From UBA4644 sp034933145 (GTDB lineage Bacteria > Bacillota > Clostridia > Oscillospirales > Butyricicoccaceae), in the NCBI GenBank assembly GCA_034933145.1, contig JAYFOA010000029.1, forward strand, positions 14,191 to 78,190: DNA of 64,000 bases. The letters run 5' to 3'. Made by a program: the position numbers and the translations under genes. Of the stretch, positions 16,739 through 25,017 are shown piece after piece. Position 1 is the stretch's first letter. The number at the start of each line of letters is the position of its first letter. The notes beneath the pieces were generated by a model, which ran no database searches, had not been told where the DNA came from, and was given only the letters and a program-made list of their open reading frames with translations.

Positions 16739-16901
16739 TGAGGCAAGAGCCGTCTTTTTTCAAAGACAGTCCCCGCAGATGTGTACTGGATTTCAAGCCG
16801 GCCCTATCGGTTATTCAGGGCACCTGCAAACTGACAAGAGCGAGAGGCTTCTGGTGGAAACCGGGCCAACTCTCAGTTGCTTTTTAGCCTCAGCTTTACA
16901 T

Positions 16902-16943
16902 AAAAACGTGAAAGGAGACCCTTTGGGTCTCCTTTCACGTTTT
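16902..16943 (-). terminator. Terminator of the SLH repeat-protein gene
   Basis: AAAACGTGAAAGGAGACCC pairs with GGGTCTCCTTTCACGTTTT. On the minus strand it lies 45 nt after the stop at 16988 and ends in T residues. The stretch 16739-16901 between this and the opposing terminator holds nothing I recognise. Confidence 0.85.
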
Positions 16944-16987
16944 ACTTTGCGCCTTTTGAGACAATCCATTTAAAAGGGACCGCTGAT

Positions 16988-18598
16988 TCAGCTTACCACA
17001 ATTATTACTGTACCGGTATAGGTGGTGGCGTTTGCCGTATAGCCGGTGTAGGAAATTTCGACCGTCCCGTCGTCCGCCGGTACGAAGGTGACCTTGGACA
17101 GAAGCGGATATGCGCTCACACAATAGGTCTTCGCGGTGGATACCTTGGTATTTATATCGTCATTTTTGTCGTAGTTATAATAGAGCACGCCCTCTGTGGA
17201 GTTCGGCAGCGTGAATTTGACACCGGAGAGCGATTTTCCCGTGACGCCCAAACAGACGGACTGGAAATCGGAGACGTCAAACGTCAGCGCCTCGTCCTCA
17301 TCTGTGTAATAATGGATCGTCTCGGCGGCGTCCTCGATATCTTTTACCGTCATCTTGAAATATCCGGTGTAAACCGTATCGTTGTCAGTATAGCCCGTGT
17401 AAGAGAGGGTAACGGTCCCGCTGTAGCCGGAGGCCGGAACAAAGACGATGTCATCCAGGTCGCCGACGTCGTACAATGTGTTCTTATCGATTTTGGTATG
17501 GGAACTGTCGTCTTCATCGTAGTCGTAATAGAGAATGCCGGTTGAATCGGAAGGCAGGGAGGTGAATTTGACGTAGGAGAGATTTTCGCTCGTCGCGTCA
17601 TCGCAGACGCTGATGAAAGCGGAGTCGCCGAGCGTTACCGCTTCGTCCTCGTCTGTTGTAATTGTAAAAAGATCGGCGGTTATATCTTCATCCGTATCGT
17701 CAACCGCAATTTTGACCGTTCCGCGGCAAGACACTTCATTTTCGCTGTAACCGATAAAGGAAATCGATATGAATCCGGAATAGTCATCTGCCGATACGAA
17801 GATGATGTCGTCCAGATCACCGATGTCATACGACGTGCTCTTATCAACTTTGGTGTGGGAACTGTCGTCCTTGTCATATTCGTAATAGAGGACGCCGGCT
17901 GAAGCGGAAGGCAGGGAAGTGAATTTGACATAGGAGAGGTCTTTGTTCGTCGCATCATTAAACGCGTCGCTGAAATCGTCTTTATCAAAGGTGACCGTTT
18001 CGTTCTTGTCTATCGAATAGGTCACAGATATATTGAATTTGCCGTCAAAGCCATCCATGTTCCCGGTAAGCGCGTAATAAAGCAGTTCAGATACGTCTTC
18101 TCTTGTCGCGTAATTCGAAAGTGCGCTTTCATCGTACAGCGACCGCAGATCGAAGTCCAGCTCAACGCCCGCTTTTTTCATGGCGCGCTCAATGAACAGA
18201 ATTGCCTGTTCGATGGTCACATAGCGGTTCGGCATGAAGTTTTTCCCATCGCCCATAGCAATTCCGTTGTATCTCGCCGCGTCTATCGCATCATGATAAT
18301 AGCTGTTTGAAGGGACGTCGTTAAAATTATTCCCGCCTGCATTTGAGTTGAGATTATAAGCTCTTACAAGCATTATCATAAAGTCCCCGCGTTTGATGTT
18401 TCCGGACAGATTGTAATTTCCGTTCCCGTCGCCCCGCAGGATGCCATGATTCAGCATGTATCGGGCGGCGTTTCCGTAAGCGTGGCCGTTTCCGTTGCTA
18501 CTCTTCTGCTGACCGGGCACGGCAAAAGCAGTCAGGGAAAAGGCCAGACAAAGAGCCAGTAGTATGGTCGGCACCCTGATCAGATTTTTCTTAAGCAT
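16988..18598 (-). CDS. SLH-domain surface protein with three tandem beta-sandwich repeats
   Basis: Exported protein of 536 residues with a signal peptide (cleavage near FAVPG, residue 28). Two or three SLH-like units follow (about 40-190; GILRGDGNGNYNLSGNIKRG and NFNDVPSNSYYHDAIDAARY). Then come three repeats of about 105-115 residues, each with a VKFTSLP-type start, an LYY-Y-D strand, a GDLDDI-FV strand and an ending like SYTGYT...YTG. They resemble the cadherin/Ig-like repeats of clostridial surface proteins. Repeats 1 and 2 are clearly alike in DNA as well, repeat 3 is more diverged. GGAGG lies before the ATG. Probably an S-layer or adhesive wall protein; it is convergent with the SLH peptidase gene. 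Confidence 0.8.
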   Translation of the reverse strand: MLKKNLIRVPTILLALCLAFSLTAFAVPGQQKSSNGNGHAYGNAARYMLNHGILRGDGNGNYNLSGNIKRGDFMIMLVRAYNLNSNAGGNNFNDVPSNSYYHDAIDAARYNGIAMGDGKNFMPNRYVTIEQAILFIERAMKKAGVELDFDLRSLYDESALSNYATREDVSELLYYALTGNMDGFDGKFNISVTYSIDKNETVTFDKDDFSDAFNDATNKDLSYVKFTSLPSASAGVLYYEYDKDDSSHTKVDKSTSYDIGDLDDIIFVSADDYSGFISISFIGYSENEVSCRGTVKIAVDDTDEDITADLFTITTDEDEAVTLGDSAFISVCDDATSENLSYVKFTSLPSDSTGILYYDYDEDDSSHTKIDKNTLYDVGDLDDIVFVPASGYSGTVTLSYTGYTDNDTVYTGYFKMTVKDIEDAAETIHYYTDEDEALTFDVSDFQSVCLGVTGKSLSGVKFTLPNSTEGVLYYNYDKNDDINTKVSTAKTYCVSAYPLLSKVTFVPADDGTVEISYTGYTANATTYTGTVIIVVS

Positions 18599-18651
18599 AT
18601 CGTTTCCTCCTTCAAATTGTTTAGCTTTTTCATGACGACTGTTTCACGATG

Positions 18652-19008
18652 TCAGGTCTGAAATAGGCGCAGACTCCTGATTTGTTCTTTATCTATGTAC
18701 TTTAGCACTTCATCCAATACCTCTTTACGGCATCTTACCATGCTACTACTTTTATTATTCAAGCGAATCTTGCGTATGTTGCATATTTGCGCTTGGAATA
18801 GTCCAAACCTGGAAAAATAGAGCCAAGGGACCCATATATGCTCCCCCCGAGTTCCCCTGTCGCCACGCGCGATCCCAACGTCAACACATTCGTCCCATAA
18901 TATCAAATTATCATACCCAAACGTGGATTTTTGCCGAATACCGCGGCTGCCAATAGTGATCCAACCATGCGTTCCATACGTACCAAAAAATATCGTACCA
19001 ATTCCCAA
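18652..19008 (-). other. Unrecognised, possibly degenerate ORF in the 425-nt gap
   Basis: An open frame of 118 codons begins with TTG and has no ribosome site. The stretch THGWITIGSRGIRQKSTFGY and the later DVGIARGD faintly recall the hexapeptide turns of left-handed beta-helix acyltransferases, but the following residues do not continue the pattern. The DNA is AT-richer than its neighbours. It may be a decayed acyltransferase or chance. The rest of 18599-19023 holds only the ribosome site of the SLH gene. Confidence 0.2.
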
Positions 19009-19023
19009 GCATCCAACGCCGGC

Positions 19024-20106
19024 TTAAAAGGCGCTCGGGTTTACTGGGCGCTGCCCGGACGGGCTGCTTTCCGCCTCTCCCTCCTCATTGCTCTTGCTGC
19101 GCTTGGTTTCGTACATGCGCTGGTCGGCCAGCGCCAGTATCTCCGCAGAACTTGCGCCTTCTGAACGCAGCGCGCAGCCAATGCTGATTGTCAGAGGGAA
19201 AGCATACCCCTGTATTTTGTCTAAATCTTCTTCGATGCGCGCGCATATCTGACGGGCTGTTTCAGCGTTTACATCGGGCAGAATCAGCAGAAATTCATCT
19301 CCGCCGAAGCGAAAAGCCTTATCTTCTGAACGAATGCTGCTCCGGATGGATGCCGCTATGCTTTTCAGCACCGAATCACCGAGATTGTGCCCAAAAAGAT
19401 CGTTGATGCTTTTAAACTTATCAATATCGATCATAATGGCGGAATATTCAACTGCTGTCTGACTGTAAGCGTTTTCCAATTCAACAAAAATCTCACGAAT
19501 TGCACGCCGGTTCAGCAGGCCTGTCAGGTCGTCGCGGAGGGAGAGGTCCGTCATATGCTTGTGCGTCGCCAGGTTCTTACGCTTGACGCCCTCGATGATA
19601 AAGACGGTCAGCGCGGCAGTGAGGATATATGCCGTCAGGATGCTGGCGGCCGTCTCGGCCCTGTCCGGCCATGCGGCCAGCCAGTGAACGGCAAGGCCGA
19701 GCAGCAGCGTGCCGTAAAGAGAAAGTATCAGGATCTGGATCCTGCCGTAATATGTCAGTGAGATCACCGTGATAAACAGGAGGGAAAGATAGGGTGTGCA
19801 GCCCAGCGGACCGTCAAAGGTAAACCAGCTGAGCGGGGTATATACAAAGCATAAAAGCAGCATGGGGGCAAGACACGCCGCAGCGATGCTGATTTTGCCG
19901 GCCCAGAACAGCGAAGCCGCAACACCGGTGCAGATCAGGACACAGATGAACGCTGCCAACAAAAGGTAGTGAGAGGTAACGGCCATCAGCACAATGCCCA
20001 AAATGCAGGAAAGGACGCAGGCAATAAACATTTTTTTGGGTATGCTATTCTGAAAAATCGGGCTGTCGCTTTGCCGGGACGGCATCGTGGTCTTTCGCGA
20101 TTTCAT
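19024..20106 (-). CDS. Membrane-bound GGDEF diguanylate cyclase
   Basis: Protein of 360 residues predicted to make cyclic di-GMP from two GTP. Six hydrophobic helices occupy about residues 25-175, followed by a linker and a GGDEF domain (about 185-335). The active motif is intact as FGGDEF (267-272), with DLTGLLNRR and DIDKFKSIND upstream. RxxD at 259-262, five residues before GGDEF, is the product-inhibition site, so feedback control is likely. No PAS, EAL or other sensor domain is visible; the membrane part may be the sensor. It is a single gene, downstream of a minus-strand terminator at 20211. Confidence 0.9.
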   Translation of the reverse strand: MKSRKTTMPSRQSDSPIFQNSIPKKMFIACVLSCILGIVLMAVTSHYLLLAAFICVLICTGVAASLFWAGKISIAAACLAPMLLLCFVYTPLSWFTFDGPLGCTPYLSLLFITVISLTYYGRIQILILSLYGTLLLGLAVHWLAAWPDRAETAASILTAYILTAALTVFIIEGVKRKNLATHKHMTDLSLRDDLTGLLNRRAIREIFVELENAYSQTAVEYSAIMIDIDKFKSINDLFGHNLGDSVLKSIAASIRSSIRSEDKAFRFGGDEFLLILPDVNAETARQICARIEEDLDKIQGYAFPLTISIGCALRSEGASSAEILALADQRMYETKRSKSNEEGEAESSPSGQRPVNPSAF

Positions 20107-20210
20107 AGAAATACATCCTTTTTATCGAATTGCCTTGTTGGGATTCCAGGGAAAGCCCGGCTGTCTTTTTGCCCATAAATTAAAGTATAACAGAATAAAA
20201 ACCATAATAC

Positions 20211-20245
20211 AAAAAAGACTGACATAGGCGTCAGTCAGTTTTTTG
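20211..20245 (-). terminator. Terminator after the PhzF-like gene
   Basis: GACTGAC pairs with GTCAGTC, flanked by A and T runs on both sides, so it can act on the minus strand where it ends the P-ATPase/PhzF unit. It sits just upstream of the diguanylate cyclase; TATACT on the minus strand near 20190 may be that gene's -10 box. Confidence 0.75.
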
Positions 20246-20294
20246 TACGGGGGTGTCCGGGCATGCCGAAAGCCTGACCGCAGGGGTGTAATTT

Positions 20295-21068
20295 TCAGAT
20301 TTTCAGCTCACCCTGCAGATAGAGGGCCGCGCCGCCGGAGATTTTAACTCGTTCGCCCTCATCCCGGCAATAGAGGGTGCCGGTGCGTTCAGAGAGCTGA
20401 CGCGCCACAAATTCGCTCTTATTGAGCCGCTTTTTCCAGAAAGGGATCAGTGTGCAGTGAGCCGAACCGGTGACCGGGTCCTCAATGATCGCGTCGTGGG
20501 GATCAAAATAGCGGCTGACAAAGTCGCAGTCGTCTCCGGGGGCAGTGGGCACCATGCCGAACTCCGGGATGATCTCCGCCATCAGATGGAAATCGGGCTT
20601 CATGTTTCGAACCTGCGCGGCGCTGTCTACCAAAACGATCAGGTCACGGGACTGGAAACAGCCGCGTACCGGGACGCCGAGACAGGTTTCGATGCGCGGA
20701 TCAATGGAGACCTCCACCGGCGGGCGGGAGGGGAAATCCAGCGTATAGAGGTCTTTGTCGCGCAAAACGCGCAGCGGTCCGCTGCAGGAGGAGAGTTCCA
20801 CCTGGTCGGCAGGCTCCAGAATATTTAAGATGACGAAGCCCGAAGCCAGCGTGGCATGGCCGCACAGATCCATTTCAAACGACGGCGTGAACCAGCGGAT
20901 CTCCCACCCTTTTTTCCCTTTGCAGATAAAGGCTGTCTCCGGCAGACGGTTTTCACCGGCAATGCGCTGCATCAGCTCTTTTTCCGGCCAGCGGTCCACC
21001 AGGCAGACGCCGGCGGGATTACCGGTGAAGGGTGCGGAGGTAAAAGCATCCACCATAAAATACTTCAT
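20295..21068 (-). CDS. PhzF-family isomerase-like protein
   Basis: Protein of 257 residues, the usual PhzF size. The fold signature is clear: VDAFTSAPFTGNPAGV at the N-terminus, ENRLPETAF holding the catalytic Glu, MDLCGHATLASG, and EDPVTGSAHC in the second half. PhzF proteins are diaminopimelate-epimerase-like isomerases; most members have no known substrate, and no phenazine genes are nearby. The ATG overlaps the stop of the upstream P-type ATPase (ATGA), so it is translated by coupling. Why it is tied to a cation pump is unclear. Confidence 0.88.
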   Translation of the reverse strand: MKYFMVDAFTSAPFTGNPAGVCLVDRWPEKELMQRIAGENRLPETAFICKGKKGWEIRWFTPSFEMDLCGHATLASGFVILNILEPADQVELSSCSGPLRVLRDKDLYTLDFPSRPPVEVSIDPRIETCLGVPVRGCFQSRDLIVLVDSAAQVRNMKPDFHLMAEIIPEFGMVPTAPGDDCDFVSRYFDPHDAIIEDPVTGSAHCTLIPFWKKRLNKSEFVARQLSERTGTLYCRDEGERVKISGGAALYLQGELKI

Positions 21069-23692
21069 GTAGCAACACGCTCCTTTGCCGCCATTCTATC
21101 ACGTTTTTTACGCGATGGCAACGTCAGCATTTTGCGCAGGATATCGGCCGGCAGGACGGAGGCGGCAAAGCACAGGATCCAGAAAAGCTCCCGCGTGCTC
21201 AGCCCCGCCGTCCGGAACAGCGCGCCGCCAAAGTAGATCAGCAGCAGCTGAACACCGCCTGCCAGTCCCATGACCGGAAGGAAGGAGGGGTTATGCCGCA
21301 GTCCGCGTACCGATACCTGCTCACTGCGGGCACAGAAGCTGCAGAATATGCCGGCAAAGACGAACAGGGCGAAAAAGGCGGTCATGTACCGCTCCCCGGC
21401 AAAAAGCTCCGCGAAGGCGGGCAGCTTGAGAAAGGCGACGCAGAGCGCCACGGAATAGACGGCCGTTGCGGCGATCTGCTGCACCATGGAACTGGTAAGT
21501 ACCGGACAGTCCCGCGCCTTAGGCGGCTGCTCCATCAGCTCTTCGCGCGGCGGTTCGCCGGCAAAGGCAAGACCGGCCATCGTGTCCATGATGAGGTTGA
21601 TCCACAGCATCTGGATCACGGTCACCGGCGTATCCACCCCAATGAAGGGACCGATGAGTGATACGCCCACCGCGCAGAAGTTCATTGTCAGCTGAAAGAC
21701 AAGGAACCGCTGAATGCTGCAGAAGATTGTGCGGCCATATAAAATTGCCTTTCCGATGGAAGCCAGATCGTCATTTAAGATCACCACGTCGCCGGCGTCC
21801 TTTGCCACCTGGGTGCCGCTGCCCATGGCAAAACCCACGTCGGCCAGCTTGAGGGCCGGAGCGTCGTTGACGCCGTCGCCGGTCATGCCGACCACCAGGT
21901 TCATCTGCTGGGCCACGCGCACCAGCCGCTTTTTGTCGGTGGGCAGAGCCCGCGCTACCACTCGCAGCCGGGGCAGAGCCAGCTGCAGCTCCCGGTCGGT
22001 CATCTCGTTGAGCTCGGAGCTGGTCAGCATCAGGTCGCCCCGATGCAGGATGCCGGCATCCCGCCCGATGGCGGCGGCGGTCTCCGGGCTGTCGCCGGTT
22101 ACCATCACCAGCTGGACGCCCGCGCCGGTGATGCGCCGGACGGCGGCACGGGTTTCAGGCCGCAGACTGTCCCGGATGACGGCCAGCGCCAGAAGAGTGA
22201 ATCCGCCGTCTTCCGTGCCGGTGCAAAGGCATACCACCCGCCGGCCTTCACCGGCGGCCTGCCGCCACAGGCTGTCGATCAGACCCTGCCGAAGGGGAAA
22301 GGCCTGGGCCTCTCCGTCAAAAAAACTTTCACACTGCGGCAGCAGCAGGTCGGGTGAACCAATGGCAAAGCGCATGCCGTCAACCCGTGCCTCGGCATAT
22401 TTGCGCGCACTGTCGAAAGGGAGATAACTTTCCCGCTCTGCGGAGCCGGAGAAAAAAGGCTGGCCAAAGCGCAGCAGGGCCCGGTCGGTGGCATTGCCGC
22501 CGATCGCCCGGTTTTCGCTCCAGGACGCGCCGTTGCAGCTGACGCTGCAGAGGCCCACCAGATGGGCCAGCGCCGGATTTTCGCGCAGGTCGGAGGCGGA
22601 AAGCAGGCTCCCATTGCCGCAAAGCAGATGTTCTACGGCCAGACGCCCTTCGGTCAGCGTGCCGGTCTTGTCGGTAAAGAGAATATTGAGGCTGCCTGCG
22701 GTCTCCACCCCGGTCAGACGGCGGACCATGACCCCGTCCTTCTGCATCCGCCCCATACAGCGGGACAGGACGACGGTGATCATCATGGGCAGCCCCTCCG
22801 GCACGGCGACGATGATGACGCCGATGGCCAGCATCGCCGCGTGGAGCAGCAGTTCCAACAGGGAGGACAGGTCGGTCAGCTCCGCCAGCATCAGCGATGG
22901 GACAAAGCCGTTGCTGGTGCCCAGCCGGTAGAAAAGATCGGCTGCCGCCACGGCTGCCGCCGCCAGGTATCCGAGACGTGAAATGGTCTTTGCCAGTGCC
23001 TCCAGCCGCTGCTTCAGCGGACTGGGGGGCGGTTCTTCCTGCAGGCTCTGGGCCATGCTGCCCAGCAGCGTGTCGTCGCCGATGCGAAGTACCTCCATCA
23101 CTCCTTCGCCGGAGGTGACATTGCTGCCGCGAAACAGCAGATGCTGATTTTCCGGCGACCAGTGCTCCGGACCCGGACGGTCGGAGGGGTGCTTTTCCGC
23201 TTCTTCGCTTTCGCCGTTGAGGGCCGCCTGATCTGCCGTTACCGTGCCCATGCGCAGCATCCCGTCGGCGGGAACCGGTTCTCCGGAACCCAGCAGGACG
23301 ATATCACCCCGCACCAGTCGGTCAACGGGCAGTTCGATCGTTTCCCCAGCCCGGCGTACGCGGCAGCAGATTCGGGAGGCTTCTTCCTGGAGACGCAGAA
23401 AGGCGCTCTCACTGCCGTACTCCGACAGCGTGGAGAGAAAGGACGCCAGAAATGCCGCCAGCGCGATGCCGGCGGTCTCAAACCACCCCTGGCCACGAAG
23501 CAGCAGCAGCATATTGACCGCCAATGCCACCAGCAGGATCTTGATGATCGGATCGCCCAGCTCCGCAAGGTATTTCCGTAAGAAGCCCGTCCGCTTTTTC
23601 CGGCTTAATATATTGCGGCCGCCCTCGCGGGCGGAAGTCTCTGCTTCGGCGTCCGTCAGGCCAAAGGGCAGCCCGAATGCGGCAGTCGTCAT
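21065..23692 (-). CDS. P-type Ca2+-transporting ATPase (P2-type)
   Basis: Cation pump of 875 residues. ATG at 23692 is chosen because GGAGGGG lies about 6 nt upstream; a longer frame exists but is composed of unlikely residues. Domain order: cation-ATPase N-terminal segment (GLTDAEA), TM1-2, actuator with ALNGES, TM3-4 with VAVPEGLPM, phosphorylation site DKTGTLTE (Asp 341), nucleotide domain, hinge MTGDGVNDAPALK, and TM5-10 with the MNFCAVG and NLIMDT segments seen in Ca2+ pumps. Likely exports Ca2+ or a related divalent ion. A PhzF gene is coupled downstream. Confidence 0.88.
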   Translation of the reverse strand: MTTAAFGLPFGLTDAEAETSAREGGRNILSRKKRTGFLRKYLAELGDPIIKILLVALAVNMLLLLRGQGWFETAGIALAAFLASFLSTLSEYGSESAFLRLQEEASRICCRVRRAGETIELPVDRLVRGDIVLLGSGEPVPADGMLRMGTVTADQAALNGESEEAEKHPSDRPGPEHWSPENQHLLFRGSNVTSGEGVMEVLRIGDDTLLGSMAQSLQEEPPPSPLKQRLEALAKTISRLGYLAAAAVAAADLFYRLGTSNGFVPSLMLAELTDLSSLLELLLHAAMLAIGVIIVAVPEGLPMMITVVLSRCMGRMQKDGVMVRRLTGVETAGSLNILFTDKTGTLTEGRLAVEHLLCGNGSLLSASDLRENPALAHLVGLCSVSCNGASWSENRAIGGNATDRALLRFGQPFFSGSAERESYLPFDSARKYAEARVDGMRFAIGSPDLLLPQCESFFDGEAQAFPLRQGLIDSLWRQAAGEGRRVVCLCTGTEDGGFTLLALAVIRDSLRPETRAAVRRITGAGVQLVMVTGDSPETAAAIGRDAGILHRGDLMLTSSELNEMTDRELQLALPRLRVVARALPTDKKRLVRVAQQMNLVVGMTGDGVNDAPALKLADVGFAMGSGTQVAKDAGDVVILNDDLASIGKAILYGRTIFCSIQRFLVFQLTMNFCAVGVSLIGPFIGVDTPVTVIQMLWINLIMDTMAGLAFAGEPPREELMEQPPKARDCPVLTSSMVQQIAATAVYSVALCVAFLKLPAFAELFAGERYMTAFFALFVFAGIFCSFCARSEQVSVRGLRHNPSFLPVMGLAGGVQLLLIYFGGALFRTAGLSTRELFWILCFAASVLPADILRKMLTLPSRKKRDRMAAKERVAT

Positions 23693-23886
23693 GTACGTCC
23701 CCTCCGTATGTTCGTTTCCGGCAGGCGCCCGCAGCGGGCGGGAGCAAAGCGCAGCCGGACGCAGAAAAGCCGGCGCGGCGCCTGAAAGTGCCCGCTGGAT
23801 TTTGCGGGCTGCCGTAGTACAAGCTATTCGGGAAAGGGGCGGGATATGCGGACAAGATCGGAAGAGCGGTAAAAACCGGACACGCA

Positions 23887-23914
23887 AAAGGACCCGGCCG
23901 GGGCAGGGTCCTTT
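23887..23914 (-). terminator. Possible terminator after the small membrane protein
   Basis: AAAGGACCC pairs with GGGTCCTTT around a GC-rich loop. On the minus strand it follows the gene ending at 23945, with only a short T tract. Confidence 0.55.
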
Positions 23915-23944
23915 GCATACCAGGGAAAGAGTCCGGGGCGGGAG

Positions 23945-24091
23945 TTACCCCAGAATATCGCGTACGGTTTTGCCCGCCTTTTCACGGAGCATACGGCGCT
24001 CCCGTTCGGTGGTCAGACCGGCGGTGGCGAGACCGATCACTGTGCCGGCGACCACGCCCATCGCCATAGGGGTCCAAAAGCTTTTTGCCAT
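23945..24091 (-). CDS. Small single-pass membrane protein
   Basis: Protein of 48 residues starting MAKSFWTPMAMGVVAG, one hydrophobic Gly/Ala-rich helix (about 8-27), then a charged tail (TTERERRMLREKAGKTV). AAGGTG lies upstream of ATG 24091. The layout recalls YtxH-like envelope proteins, but it is too short for a firm family call. It is divergent from proB and separated from the P-ATPase by a hairpin. Function unknown. Confidence 0.55.
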   Translation of the reverse strand: MAKSFWTPMAMGVVAGTVIGLATAGLTTERERRMLREKAGKTVRDILG

Positions 24092-24161
24092 TTTGCTGCA
24101 CCTTCTTTCGCGGTTATTGTAAAATCCCAAGAGGGGTTTTATACATTTCCCCGCAGACTTA

Positions 24162-24190
24162 TTGTAAAAAAAGCACTGCCGTGCTAAAAT
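24162..24190 (+). promoter_or_regulatory. Promoter of proBA
   Basis: TTGTAA (24162-24167), 17-nt spacer, TAAAAT (24185-24190), 35 nt before the proB ATG. No attenuator or T-box is visible between it and proB. Confidence 0.65.
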
Positions 24191-24225
24191 AATATATCTA
24201 TTTTCAATGGAAAGCAGGGGTCGTC

Positions 24226-25017
24226 ATGCCGCAGAAACGCAAAAGAATCGTTGTGAAGGTGGGTACCTCCACGCTGACCTACAAGACGGGGAAAACCAAT
24301 CTCCGCCGGCTGGGTGAACTGGCTCGGGTGCTCTCCGATGTCATGAACGCCGGGAACGAGGTCGTGCTGGTCTCGTCAGGCGCTATCGGCGTCGGGACCG
24401 GAAAACTTGGATTGCAGCGGCGACCGCGGGATACGGTGGGACGGCAGGCGGCAGCCAGCGTGGGCCAGTGCGAGCTGATGTTCATATACGACAAGCTGTT
24501 TGGCGAATATAATCACACCGTGGCACAGCTGCTGATCACCAAAAGCGACGTGGATGACCGTGAACGCCGGCAGAACCTCGTCAACACGTTTGAAAAACTG
24601 TTTGAATACGGCGCGCTGCCCATCGTCAATGAAAACGACAGCGTCGCTGTCGAAGAGATTGTTTACGGAGATAACGATTGCCTTTCCGCCATCGTGGCAA
24701 AGCTGATCGGCGCCGATCTGTTGGTGATTCTGACCGACGCGGAGGGGCTGTTTGATAAGGACCCGGGCAAATGCCCCGACGCAAAGCTCATTCCGCTGGT
24801 GACGGAGATCACGCCGGAGATCGAGGCGCTGGCCGGCGGCGCCGGCAGCGAGCTGGGCACCGGCGGCATGGCCACAAAAATTCACGCCGCCCGCATCGCG
24901 CGGGAGGCGCACATTGATACCGTTGTGGCCAACGGAACACCTGCGGCGAATCTCTATGATATTTTGGATGGGAAGAGCGTCGGCACGCTGTTTTTGGGAG
25001 AGGAGAGGAATGGATGA
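24226..25017 (+). CDS. proB: Glutamate 5-kinase, short form lacking PUA domain
   Basis: First enzyme of proline synthesis: phosphorylates glutamate to gamma-glutamyl phosphate. The amino-acid-kinase fold shows VVKVGTSTLTYKTGK at the N-terminus, VSSGAIGVGTGKLG, the glutamate-site segment NENDSVA, DAEGLFDKDP and GTGGMATKIHAA. At 263 residues it lacks the C-terminal PUA domain of the E. coli enzyme (367 residues); a compact form also occurs in other bacteria. It overlaps proA by 4 nt. Proline feedback may differ from PUA-containing enzymes. Confidence 0.93.
   Translation: MPQKRKRIVVKVGTSTLTYKTGKTNLRRLGELARVLSDVMNAGNEVVLVSSGAIGVGTGKLGLQRRPRDTVGRQAAASVGQCELMFIYDKLFGEYNHTVAQLLITKSDVDDRERRQNLVNTFEKLFEYGALPIVNENDSVAVEEIVYGDNDCLSAIVAKLIGADLLVILTDAEGLFDKDPGKCPDAKLIPLVTEITPEIEALAGGAGSELGTGGMATKIHAARIAREAHIDTVVANGTPAANLYDILDGKSVGTLFLGEERNG

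Noticed and set aside
16739..16901. Small RNA between the two convergent terminators
   Set aside because: No promoter-like elements or stable structure other than the terminators themselves.
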